From NCBI RefSeq assembly GCF_001610835.1, contig NZ_CP011270.1, forward strand, positions 4,792,001-4,856,000: a stretch of DNA of 64,000 bases, written 5' to 3'. Positions 52,818 to 61,042 of the stretch are shown here, one piece after another. Below the pieces are notes generated by a model. It searched no databases, was not told the DNA's origin, and saw only the letters and a list, made by a program, of their open reading frames with translations. Both the position numbers and the translations under genes were made by a program. This DNA comes from Planctomyces sp. SH-PL14. GTDB lineage: Bacteria > Planctomycetota > Planctomycetia > Planctomycetales > Planctomycetaceae. How positions within the stretch are numbered: position 1 is the first letter of the stretch; each line of letters starts with the position of its first letter.

Positions 52818-52854
52818 ACCGCGGCGTCTCAGGGCGCCGCGGTTTTGTTTTTTG
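52818..52854 (+). terminator. Rho-independent terminator
   Basis: ACCGCGGCG-TCTCAGGG-CGCCGCGGT, a 9-bp perfect stem followed by TTTGTTTTTT. It terminates the His/Gly-rich protein gene. Repeat copy 13 begins 20 nt later. Confidence 0.93.
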
Positions 52855-52873
52855 AGCAGTGCGCCAGACAGCC

Positions 52874-53192
52874 GGGTCCAGGGTCCCCCTGGTGGGGAGT
52901 GCAGAAGGGCAACGCCCCTTTGCCCGCCGGAGGCCTGGCTCGTCGGACACTGTCGGAAGGAGTACGTGCCCAAGCGCGGACAACGTGCCGCGTGCCCCCT
53001 CAACAACCCGCGGGGATTGCAAAGCGAGCGGTGTGCTGTGAGGGAGTCCTCAACGCTGGTACCACAAAGCGTTCGCCCGTTGTTTACAACGGTTCCTCAC
53101 AGGAGTGCCTCCGGCGGCAAGGGGTTCCCCCCTTGACCCCTGTTGCCGTGGCACATCGGGTTTGAGCGAGCAGAGTCGTGCCGGCAAGCGCG
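52874..53192 (+). repeat. Dispersed structured repeat, copy 13 (full)
   Basis: Plus orientation in the convergent gap before lysS, with the tail 3 nt from the lysS stop. The head hairpin is AAGGGGC-AAC-GCCCCTTTG-like (AAGGGCAACGCCCCTTTG). The tail hairpin is shortened to GGCAAGGGGTTCCCCCCTTGA. The central CACAA..TTGTT stem is still present. Confidence 0.9.
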
Positions 53193-53195
53193 CCC

Positions 53196-54734
53196 TCACG
53201 ATGGCGACGGAACCTCGGGCGTCCCACCACTGATCCCCCGCGGCGCTTCAGGCTTCAACAACGGGAAGAAGATCACGTCCCGAATGCTGCGACAGTTCAG
53301 CAGCAGCATGATCAGACGATCGATCCCGATCCCCAACCCACCGGCCGGCGGCATCCCGGTCTTGAGCGCCGTCACAAACTCGGTGTCCATCTTGGCCATC
53401 GAGTCCTCTTCAGACATCCCGGCCAGCTGCGTCCGGAACAACTCCTCCTGCAACAGCGGATCGTTGAGCTCCGTGTAAGCGTTCGCCAGCTCCATCCCAT
53501 GCACGAACAGCTCAAACCGCTCGGCGATATCCGGGTTGCCCCGCTTCCGCTTCGTCAGCGGACAGAGCGACGACGGGTAATCGGTCACGAATACCGGACC
53601 GACAAGACTGTCCTCGACATACGCCTCGAACAGCTCGCTGATAATGACGTCCGGATGAACCCCCTGGGTCTCGATCCCCCGCTTCTTCGCCACTTCCGTC
53701 ACCGCCGCCGAGTCCGCCATGTCGACCCCGACATGCTCGCGGAACAGGTCACCATACGTCCGCCGCTGCCACGGCGGCGTGAAGTCGACTTCCTTGTCCC
53801 CCCAGGGCATGACGAGCCGCTCGGGGGCTTCCGTCCCGGCCAGCTTCGCCCGCTCGGTGACGACGACCCGGGCGGCGTTCGTGATGATCGCCTCCGTGAG
53901 GTCCATCATCGACTCGTAGTTGCCGTAGGCCTGATAGATCTCGATCATCGTGAACTCAGGATTGTGCGTGGCATCAATCCCTTCGTTCCGGAAGACGCGG
54001 CTCATTTCGTAGACCCGCTCGATCCCGCCCACCATCAGCCGCTTGAGATGCAGCTCGAGGGCAATCCGGAGATAGAGAGGAATATCGAGCGTGTTGTGGT
54101 GCGTGATGAACGGCCGAGCCGCCGCCCCGCCGGCAACGGCGTGCAGCACCGGGGTCTCGACCTCCAGGAACCGCCGCTCGTTCAGCGTGTTGCGGACCGA
54201 CTGCAGGATCTTGGTGCGGAGCTGCATCCGCTCCACGACCCCCTCAGTGTAGATCAGGTCGAGGTGGCGGTGCCGCAGGAGAATTTCGATGTCCTCGACG
54301 CCGTGGAACTTCTCCGGCGGCTGGGCCAGCGACTTGCAGAGGATCTGCAGCGCCTTGATGCCGATCGTGATCTCGCCGGTCCGGGTCCGCTTGACCGGGC
54401 CGTCGACGCCGATGATGTCCCCCAGGTCGAGCTCTTCGATGAGCGCCCAGGCGTTCTCGTCGATATCCGCCTTGCTCACCATGAGCTGGATCTGGCCGGA
54501 CATGTCGAGGATGTGGAAGAACTTGAGCTTGCCGCGGTCGTTGCGGCGGAGAATCCGGCCCGCGACGCGGACGGTCTCGCCGTCAATGCCGTTCTCAGCC
54601 GGGGCTTTGGCGCGGACTTCGCGGATCGGCAGATGGTCGTCGAACCGCTGGCCCCACGGGTCGTGGCCAAGGGCTTCGATCTTCTGGAGCTTTTCGATGC
54701 GGACCGCTTCGAGGCGGTCGGGAGCGGTGGACAT
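53196..54734 (-). CDS. lysS: Lysyl-tRNA synthetase (class II)
   Basis: 512 residues from ATG 54734. The N-terminal OB-fold (TVRVAGRILRRNDRGKLKFF, IQLMVSKADI) binds the anticodon. Class II motifs follow: motif 1 around RRFLEVETPVLHAVAGGAAA, motif 2 RVFRNEGIDATHNPEFTMIE, and motif 3 AGGLGIGIDRLIMLLLN. It charges tRNA-Lys in the cytoplasm. Normal length. The C-terminal 20 residues (APRGISGGTPEVPSPS) extend beyond the usual end. Monocistronic, terminated against repeat copy 13. Confidence 0.97.
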   Translation of the reverse strand: MSTAPDRLEAVRIEKLQKIEALGHDPWGQRFDDHLPIREVRAKAPAENGIDGETVRVAGRILRRNDRGKLKFFHILDMSGQIQLMVSKADIDENAWALIEELDLGDIIGVDGPVKRTRTGEITIGIKALQILCKSLAQPPEKFHGVEDIEILLRHRHLDLIYTEGVVERMQLRTKILQSVRNTLNERRFLEVETPVLHAVAGGAAARPFITHHNTLDIPLYLRIALELHLKRLMVGGIERVYEMSRVFRNEGIDATHNPEFTMIEIYQAYGNYESMMDLTEAIITNAARVVVTERAKLAGTEAPERLVMPWGDKEVDFTPPWQRRTYGDLFREHVGVDMADSAAVTEVAKKRGIETQGVHPDVIISELFEAYVEDSLVGPVFVTDYPSSLCPLTKRKRGNPDIAERFELFVHGMELANAYTELNDPLLQEELFRTQLAGMSEEDSMAKMDTEFVTALKTGMPPAGGLGIGIDRLIMLLLNCRSIRDVIFFPLLKPEAPRGISGGTPEVPSPS

Positions 54735-54927
54735 GACGGACTTCGGGAAGGCTGATGAACGGGTCGGACGCCGGCACGTTTTCGCGGCACAACCGCACCG
54801 CGGAACGCACTGGCGGAACCGCGAAGTATGTGGAACCGGCCGCGGCAGGTAAACCGTGCGATTTCCGTGAGGAGAAGACCCGCGGCGTTTCCGCAGGTTC
54901 GACCTCCTCTCCCGACGGGTGTAGGCT

Positions 54928-57900
54928 GTGAGGGCCCCGTTTCCGCGTTCGCTCCGCCGCCTCGCCCGACACGTGCGTAATCCCTTGCTGCTCGCCGATC
55001 GCCGCGTGCTCCTGTGCGGGCTGGTGGGAATCGCCATCTGGGGCTGCTCACCGGCCCCTTCCTCCGGCCCCATGCCCCCTTCCTCGCCGTCGGCATCGGA
55101 CCGACTGCCGGAGGCGCGGGCGGCCATGAAGGGGGGAAAGCTCGAAGACGCGTTTGCGATTGCCGATGCGATGGCGGCCGGAACGGGACCGCAGCGGAAC
55201 GCGGCACTGCTGATTGCCGGCGAAGTTCGTCAGCGGCAGAAGCGGTTCGACGAGGCGGTCGACCTGTTCCTGCGGATCGACGAAGTGGCGGACGAGTTCG
55301 TGATCGCCCGGCAGACGGCGGGCGACCTCCGGCTGCACCAGGGGCGGCTCAGCGACGCGGAATCGATCTGGCGGTCGACCCTGAGCCGCGCACCGACGGA
55401 CGAGTTCACACTCAATCGCCTCGCACTCGTCCTGGGATTGCAGGGGCGGCGGTGGGAGGCTCGTCTTTTTCTGGAGACCGTTGTCCGACAGGGGACCTGC
55501 ACGGCGCAGAACCTCCTGCTGCTAGGGGATCTCGACCGGACCTTGAACGTCGAGACCGAGGCGGAGCAGTATCGAGCCGCGGCGCCCGAGGACGTGGCGG
55601 CCCTCATCGGCTTGGCCAAGGTTCGCCGTGAGCAGGGGCGGTTCGACGATGCGGTGGCACTCCTGGAGAAGGTCGTCGCCACGCGGGAGGATCTGGACGA
55701 GGCGTGGGTCGAACTGGGACTGCTGGCGAGCGACCGCGGTGAGGCCGCCTTTGACGCCTGGGTCCGCCGGATCGCGGCGCGGCCGACGCTTCGGGAGCAT
55801 CCGACGTTCTGGCTCGCCCTGGGACGGCATGAGCAGGCGGCGGGGCGGCGCGAGACGGCGGCCCGCTGCTTCTATCAGGCGGCGCGGCTGAACCCGAACT
55901 CGATCCCCGCGCACTATCAGCTCGGGCAGCTCCTGACCGCGCTCAAGCGGACCGCCGACAGCGAACCGTTTCTCCTCCGGGCCGCGCGGCTGGAGCAACT
56001 GGCGGGCGTGCTGAACCGGCTTCATTCCGACCCGACGGCGGAACTCATGCTGGAGACGGCAGATCACCTCGACGCACTCGGGCGGCCCTGGGAGGCACGG
56101 CTGTGGATCCGCTTCGTCTGGCAGGCGGAACCGGCCCGGCAGCCGCAGATCCGCGAACGGCTCGCCCGCCGCGAGTCGGCTCTGGCGGACGACACCGTGC
56201 CGTTTGTCCTTCCGGAAACGTGCCCCGCTTTCCAGGTCGATCTCTCCGCTCTCCCGCTGCCGAAGCTGGCTCCTGCGGCACCCGGCTCCTCCGTCCCGGA
56301 GTCGACGTCCTCAGGGGCGTTCGCCTTCCGGTTCGAAGACGACGCTCCGGCGGCGGGGATCGAGATGACGTACTTCAACAGCGCCGACCCCGCGACCGAG
56401 GGGATGCGGATGTTCGAGTTCACCGGCGGCGGAGTCGGTGCGGCGGACTTCGATCGTGATGGCTGGCCCGACCTCTATTTGACACAGGGCTGCGTCCTTC
56501 CCCCGAGGCCCCAGACCTCGGCTGATCTGTCCCGGCTGGATCAGCTCTACCGCAACCGCGGCAACGGGACGTTTGCGAACGCGACCGCCGGGAGCACGAT
56601 CATCGAGCCCCGCTTCGGCCAGGGGCTGGCCTGGGGAGACGTCAATCACGACGGGTTCCCGGACCTCTATGTCGGGAACCTCGGGCCGAACGCTCTGTTC
56701 CTGAACAACGGCGACGGGACATTTTCAGAGGTGACCGCCGACCTCTCGGACGGCGGCGGGGACGCCTGGACCACGAGTGTCGGGATGGCGGACCTCGACG
56801 GGGACGGGGCGGTCGACCTGTATGCCGCCAACTACCTCGCTGGTGACGAGATCTATACGAAGATGTGCGTGACCGATGGCCGTCCGCGGGCCTGCCTTCC
56901 GATCGTGTTCCCCGCCGCGCCCGATGCGTTCCACCAGGGGACGGGCGACGGACGATTCGTCGAACGGACGAAGGCGGCCGGGTTCGATGTCCCGCTCGGC
57001 AATGGCCTGGGACTGCTGGTCGCGGACTTCGACGGCAGCCGGACGCTCGACGTGTTCGTCGCCAACGACGCGGTTCCGAACTTCTTCTTCAGCCGCGACT
57101 CCGCTGATCCGGGAGCCCCCTTCACCGATGTCGCCTTTGCGAACGGCACTGCAGTCGATGCGGAGGGGCGGCCACAGGCCTGCATGGGGGTCGCGGCGGA
57201 CGATCTCGATGGCGATGGGGATCTCGATCTGTTCGTGACGAACTTCTATCTGGAGTCGAACACCTTCTACGAGAACCACGGAGAGGGGCTGTTCCGGGAT
57301 GCGACGCGCGACGCGGGGCTGAAGGAGCCGGGCTACAAGCTCCTCGGGTTCGGGACCCAGGCGATCGATGGCGACAACGACGGGCGGCCGGAGCTCGTTA
57401 TTGCCAACGGCCACATTGACGACTTTTCCTTTAAGGACATTCCGTTCCGGATGCCGCCGCTGTTTCTCTCGCGATCCGCACAGGGCCGCTTTGTCGAAGC
57501 GGCTCCGAAGGCGATGGGGCCGTACTTTGAGAAGGAGTGGTTGGGGCGGGGGCTGGCGATGCTCGACTGGAACCGCGATGGGCGTGAGGACTTCGTTGTG
57601 ACACATCTCGAAGACCCCGCGGCTCTGCTGACGAACCGGACGGCGACGGGTGGCCGGTGGCTGAGTGTTGAACTGGTGGGTCGCGAGTCTCCTCGGCACC
57701 CCGTCGGTGCGCAGGTCACTGTCTCATCGGGCGAGACCAGGCGGACGCGGTTCCTCACGGCCGGTTGCGGTTATCAGGCGAGCAACTCGCCGCTGCTGCA
57801 CTTTGGGCTTGGGTCGGCGGGGGAAGTGGCGACGGTCGAGGTTCGCTGGCCGAGTGGTCGGATGCAGCGGTTTGAGGTGGTCCCGCTCGACCGGGAAGTC

Positions 57901-57951
57901 GTGTGTGTGGAAGGGGAGCCAAACATCGTTCCCAAAGTAGTCATCCGATAA
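54928..57951 (+). CDS. TPR plus FG-GAP/ASPIC-UnbV lipoprotein
   Basis: 1007 residues from GTG 54928. The signal peptide ends IAIWGC (lipobox Cys about 40). Residues 60-420 are TPR-like helical repeats (KLEDAFAIADAMAAG, RFDEAVDLFLRIDE, RFDDAVALLEKVVAT, RRETAARCFYQAARL). From about 470 FG-GAP loops follow (DFDRDGWPDLYLTQ, DVNHDGFPDLYVGN, DLDGDGAVDLYAAN, DLDGDGDLDLFVTN, DGDNDGRPELVIAN), then the C-terminal ASPIC/UnbV domain (WLSVELVGRESPRHPVGAQV, VEVRWPSGRMQRFEVV). It shares its C-terminal architecture with the 20618-22399 gene but adds a protein-binding TPR half. Surface lipoprotein, ligand unknown. Stop 10 nt before repeat copy 14. Confidence 0.9.
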   Translation: MRAPFPRSLRRLARHVRNPLLLADRRVLLCGLVGIAIWGCSPAPSSGPMPPSSPSASDRLPEARAAMKGGKLEDAFAIADAMAAGTGPQRNAALLIAGEVRQRQKRFDEAVDLFLRIDEVADEFVIARQTAGDLRLHQGRLSDAESIWRSTLSRAPTDEFTLNRLALVLGLQGRRWEARLFLETVVRQGTCTAQNLLLLGDLDRTLNVETEAEQYRAAAPEDVAALIGLAKVRREQGRFDDAVALLEKVVATREDLDEAWVELGLLASDRGEAAFDAWVRRIAARPTLREHPTFWLALGRHEQAAGRRETAARCFYQAARLNPNSIPAHYQLGQLLTALKRTADSEPFLLRAARLEQLAGVLNRLHSDPTAELMLETADHLDALGRPWEARLWIRFVWQAEPARQPQIRERLARRESALADDTVPFVLPETCPAFQVDLSALPLPKLAPAAPGSSVPESTSSGAFAFRFEDDAPAAGIEMTYFNSADPATEGMRMFEFTGGGVGAADFDRDGWPDLYLTQGCVLPPRPQTSADLSRLDQLYRNRGNGTFANATAGSTIIEPRFGQGLAWGDVNHDGFPDLYVGNLGPNALFLNNGDGTFSEVTADLSDGGGDAWTTSVGMADLDGDGAVDLYAANYLAGDEIYTKMCVTDGRPRACLPIVFPAAPDAFHQGTGDGRFVERTKAAGFDVPLGNGLGLLVADFDGSRTLDVFVANDAVPNFFFSRDSADPGAPFTDVAFANGTAVDAEGRPQACMGVAADDLDGDGDLDLFVTNFYLESNTFYENHGEGLFRDATRDAGLKEPGYKLLGFGTQAIDGDNDGRPELVIANGHIDDFSFKDIPFRMPPLFLSRSAQGRFVEAAPKAMGPYFEKEWLGRGLAMLDWNRDGREDFVVTHLEDPAALLTNRTATGGRWLSVELVGRESPRHPVGAQVTVSSGETRRTRFLTAGCGYQASNSPLLHFGLGSAGEVATVEVRWPSGRMQRFEVVPLDREVVCVEGEPNIVPKVVIR

Positions 57952-57961
57952 AGGCCTCACC

Positions 57962-58272
57962 GGGTCCAGGGGCACCCTGGTCAGGGGATGCAAGGGGGAG
58001 AATCCCCCTTGCCCGCCGGAGGCCTGGCCGTCGAGAGATGTCTGAAGGAGATCGTGTCCAAGCGCGGACACCGTACCGTATGCCCCCTCACCAACCCGCA
58101 GGGATTCCAGGGCGAGCGTGGAGTCCTCAACGCCGGTCCCACAAAGGGGACGTCCGTTGTGTACCACGGTTCCTCACAGGAGTGCCTCCGGCGGCAAGGG
58201 GGTGAGACCCCCTTGACCCCGGCTGCCGTGGAACGTTGGGTTTGAGCTATGGACGCCGCGCCGGCAAGGACG
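57962..58272 (+). repeat. Dispersed structured repeat, copy 14 (full, best-preserved)
   Basis: Elements in order: CCAGGG-GCA-CCCTGG; head hairpin CAAGGGGGA-GAA-TCCCCCTTG; CCGCCGGAGGC; GTGTCC-AAGCGC-GGACAC; CACAA..GGACGTCC..TTGTG; GCCTCCGGCGG (pairs with CCGCCGGAGGC); tail hairpin CAAGGGGGT-GAG-ACCCCCTTG; tail ..GTTTGAGCTATGG..GCCGGCAAGGACG. It lies between two convergent genes, 10 nt from one stop and 8 nt from the other. Confidence 0.94.
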
Positions 58273-58280
58273 CGGGTCAG

Positions 58281-59567
58281 CTACCGAGACAGGCTGTGCG
58301 CCATCTGCTCCAGACCAAGCCGGAGATTGGCCTGCGTCCACAGCAGCGGCGTGATGTCATTGGGAACCCACTTCCCCTTCTCGCAGTAATACGACTCGGG
58401 CAGTTTCCACGGACCGAACTTCGACTCCGCCGGCGTCAACTGCTTCAGCGCCCGCTCGAGGAAGAACCGCTGTCGAGCCAGATCCGCCTCGCTGCGAGAC
58501 GTCTCATACCGCCGCCCATAGATCACGGAGATGATCGAATCGAAGATGCACCACTGCGCCTCCATCCCCTCCCGCAGAAGAGCGTTGCGGGCTTCCAGAT
58601 CGTCGCTGAAATCGGCGGTCCGCAGCTCGGTCGAGAGGAGCGTCTTGTAATCCGCACACCAGTAAGAGTCGCCGATGTACCGGCGGATCCCGATCGGCCC
58701 CATCAGGTGCTTCTCGACGTTGGCGATGATCGCGTCCGCCATCGCGCCGTCCACAACCTCCATCGGATAGATCAGGAACAGGAGCGCGGCGTCGTACTTA
58801 CGGTTCTTCAGCGGATCGGCCTGCACGCACTCGGCCGGCAGGATCCCATCCAGAGCCTTCTTTCCCTGGCTCTCCAGCCGCGACAGCAGCGCCTGCAGCA
58901 CCGGAGCCCGCCCCGCTTCGCCGAGGAACGCGTCGAGTTCCTTGAGCGCAGCGAGAGCGACCCCGACGCTCGAGGCCGCGATCTTCCGGACCTCTTCCCA
59001 GTGACCGCTGTCCTCATCCTCCCAGTACTTCACCTTGTCCCAGAAGCGGACGATGTCGAGCACGACCTCCCGCTGATCGGCGGTCAGGGTCAGGTGCCCC
59101 TGCCGGGCCAGCCGGGCCGTCAGCCACACGAAGTAGCCGAGGGCGTCGTTCTGGGCGTGGGCCCACTTTTCTTCCAGCTCGCTCAGCGTCCGGCCGTCGA
59201 AGCGGATGTGCGGCCGGTTCATCGGGTTCGAGTAGTCGATGTCCTCCGCCTCGATCGTCGTCATCCGGTGACGATGCTTGGTGAAGTAGTCGAGGAGCGT
59301 GTTCACGCACTGCACTGCGACATCGACCTGCCCGATCGCCAGATGGGCGTGGGCGATGTGCATGTTGTCCCGCACCCAGATGTGCTGGTAGCCCGTCGTT
59401 TCGAAGTCCTCCGCCGTCCCCGCCGCCGCGGAGAAGAGCCCGTTCTGGAGCCGGGGGAAGTGGAATGTCCCCTGCTCCTCCAGAAACGCGATCAGCGAGC
59501 GGACATCGGACTCGGTCTTGAGAGCGGGGGCCCAATCGGCCACAGCGGTCGTCTTCCAGTTCGTCAC
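58281..59567 (-). CDS. Glycoside hydrolase family 15-like (alpha/alpha-barrel) protein
   Basis: 428 residues from GTG 59567, chosen because AAGGAGG sits 7 nt upstream; an ATG at 59615 would ignore that site. It is an (alpha/alpha)6 barrel resembling glucoamylase and phosphorylase-kinase-alpha GH15 proteins: [36 protein letters not shown] (the WxRD substrate loop), [13 protein letters not shown] (QNDxxG, a GH15 hallmark) and [15 protein letters not shown]-type segments. There is no signal peptide, so it is cytoplasmic. It probably acts on alpha-glucans, or is a regulatory relative. Confidence 0.82.
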   Translation of the reverse strand: MTNWKTTAVADWAPALKTESDVRSLIAFLEEQGTFHFPRLQNGLFSAAAGTAEDFETTGYQHIWVRDNMHIAHAHLAIGQVDVAVQCVNTLLDYFTKHRHRMTTIEAEDIDYSNPMNRPHIRFDGRTLSELEEKWAHAQNDALGYFVWLTARLARQGHLTLTADQREVVLDIVRFWDKVKYWEDEDSGHWEEVRKIAASSVGVALAALKELDAFLGEAGRAPVLQALLSRLESQGKKALDGILPAECVQADPLKNRKYDAALLFLIYPMEVVDGAMADAIIANVEKHLMGPIGIRRYIGDSYWCADYKTLLSTELRTADFSDDLEARNALLREGMEAQWCIFDSIISVIYGRRYETSRSEADLARQRFFLERALKQLTPAESKFGPWKLPESYYCEKGKWVPNDITPLLWTQANLRLGLEQMAHSLSR

Positions 59568-59780
59568 TTCGATTCCTCCTTGGGAACCTGCGATGTTAAG
59601 GGGCCGGAAATCCAACGCAACTCGATGCGTCTGAGCGGATTGTGCCGGGCGCTTGCATCCGAAGTGCCGATTCGCTGGTCCGGTGGGCCGGCAGCCGCTG
59701 GACCGGGACTCCGCGGCGCGGATAGGATCGCCGATTCGTCAGAACAGTCCCCCGCGACGTCCTCCTTCGGCCCGGTCTCC

Positions 59781-60251
59781 ATGCCCCGCGTCATCGACAC
59801 CCCGCTCCTGGCTCAGAATTCCGATCGGTTCGCGATCGTCGTGTCGCGGTTCAACGACCTCATCACCGGACGGCTGATGGAAGGGGCGGTCTCGACGCTG
59901 ACCCGTCACGGGGCGGACGAGGGGAAGATCACCGTCGCCTGGGTGCCGGGGTCGTATGAGCTGCCGCTCGCGAGCGAGAAGCTGGCCGCTTCCGGAGAGT
60001 ATGAGGCGGTCATCGCCCTGGGGGCCGTGATCCAGGGGGAGACGACGCACCACGACTACATCAACCACGCCATGGCGCAGGGGCTGATGCAGGCGAGCCA
60101 GCGGACCGGCGTACCGATCCTCTTCGGCGTCCTGACCTGCGAGAACCTCGACCAGGCGCTGAACCGCGCCGGCGGCAAGGTTGGCAACAAGGGGACCGAG
60201 GCGGCGCTGGCGGCGATCGAGATGGTGAACCTGCTCCGCAAGCTCGGCTGA
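59781..60251 (+). CDS. ribH: 6,7-dimethyl-8-ribityllumazine synthase
   Basis: 156 residues from ATG 59781; the upstream open frame is antisense to the GH15-like gene. Lumazine synthase features: [20 protein letters not shown] (Phe and Asn of the substrate pocket), [35 protein letters not shown] (catalytic His90), [19 protein letters not shown] and [14 protein letters not shown]. It condenses 5-amino-6-ribitylaminouracil with dihydroxybutanone phosphate in riboflavin synthesis and forms cytoplasmic oligomers. No other rib genes are near. It ends 26 nt from a convergent gene with no repeat copy between them. Confidence 0.96.
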   Translation: MPRVIDTPLLAQNSDRFAIVVSRFNDLITGRLMEGAVSTLTRHGADEGKITVAWVPGSYELPLASEKLAASGEYEAVIALGAVIQGETTHHDYINHAMAQGLMQASQRTGVPILFGVLTCENLDQALNRAGGKVGNKGTEAALAAIEMVNLLRKLG

Positions 60252-60277
60252 AAGAGCCTTCCACGGCCGACGGAGTG

Positions 60278-60901
60278 CTACGCGACGGTCGGCTTGGAAA
60301 CCTTGGCCGCGATCGGGAGTCCGAACCAGTTCCGTGTCTCCGGGCGGCCGAGGGACCGGAAGGCGGCCGTCAGGATCGCGACGAAGGCGAGCGTGACCGC
60401 CATCACGTAGACCCGGCCATACCATGGGATCGGGATACCGTCGCTCTGAAGCCGGGCGAACGGCACCAGGACCGCGAATCCGACGAACCAGAGGACGCTG
60501 AGCGCCGAGACGAGCCGCCACGTCCACCAGGCCCACCGGCGGCCGGCCACGAGTCCGCCGAAGAGCGCGAGGGTCGGCAGGTGGAGATAGGTCGACCAGT
60601 AGCCGATCCGCCCCTCCTGTCGGACGATCCGATCGCTCAGCTCGAGGGCGAAGAACGCCAGAAAGACGATGTTCGCGGCCAGGGCGATCCGGACTCCTGC
60701 GGGCAAGGGCGGGCTGCTTTGCCGTGATCCTGTCCAGACCAGCGTGACACCGACCGCGAGCAGACTCCCCGCCACCCCCAGCACGGCCCCGCGGGCGAAG
60801 GTCCACAGTCCGTCCTCCAGCCGCCCCATGACGACCGGAACGATGAGCGCCAGGGCCGAGAAGAAGACGGCCCAGCCGATCGGAACGAAAGCCTGCCGCA
60901 T
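60278..60901 (-). CDS. Polytopic membrane protein of unknown function
   Basis: 207 residues, with GGGAGAG 4 nt before the ATG. About six hydrophobic helices: FVPIGWAVFFSALALIVPVV, LGVAGSLLAVGVTLVW, IALAANIVFLAFFALEL, LHLPTLALFGGLVAG, LVSALSVLWFVGFAVLVPFA, VYVMAVTLAFVAILTAAF. There are no catalytic or transporter motifs I recognise. It is probably an inner-membrane protein of unknown role. The gene stands alone downstream of the CehA/McbA gene (141-nt gap, same strand) and may share its transcript. Confidence 0.78.
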   Translation of the reverse strand: MRQAFVPIGWAVFFSALALIVPVVMGRLEDGLWTFARGAVLGVAGSLLAVGVTLVWTGSRQSSPPLPAGVRIALAANIVFLAFFALELSDRIVRQEGRIGYWSTYLHLPTLALFGGLVAGRRWAWWTWRLVSALSVLWFVGFAVLVPFARLQSDGIPIPWYGRVYVMAVTLAFVAILTAAFRSLGRPETRNWFGLPIAAKVSKPTVA

Positions 60902-61042
60902 GTGACTCTCCCGCCAGCGAGGGATGAGAAACTCCCGGCCAACTACGAATCGCCTGCACGTCCCGTGGGCGCCTTCTGGTGAAAACTCCCGCTTCGTCGG
61001 GCGGAACCGCGGCGGCGTCGGACGACGATTCCGACCCGTTGT

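Noticed and set aside
2948-58272. CRISPR-like or tandem array explanation for the repeats
   Set aside because: Copies are kilobases apart, over 300 bp long, in both orientations, with no regularly spaced short repeats and no cas genes.
2948-58272. Classical insertion sequence with terminal inverted repeats
   Set aside because: The extreme ends (GGGTCC.. and ..GGACG) are not inverted repeats of each other, there is no coding capacity, and I found no consistent target duplications at the borders.
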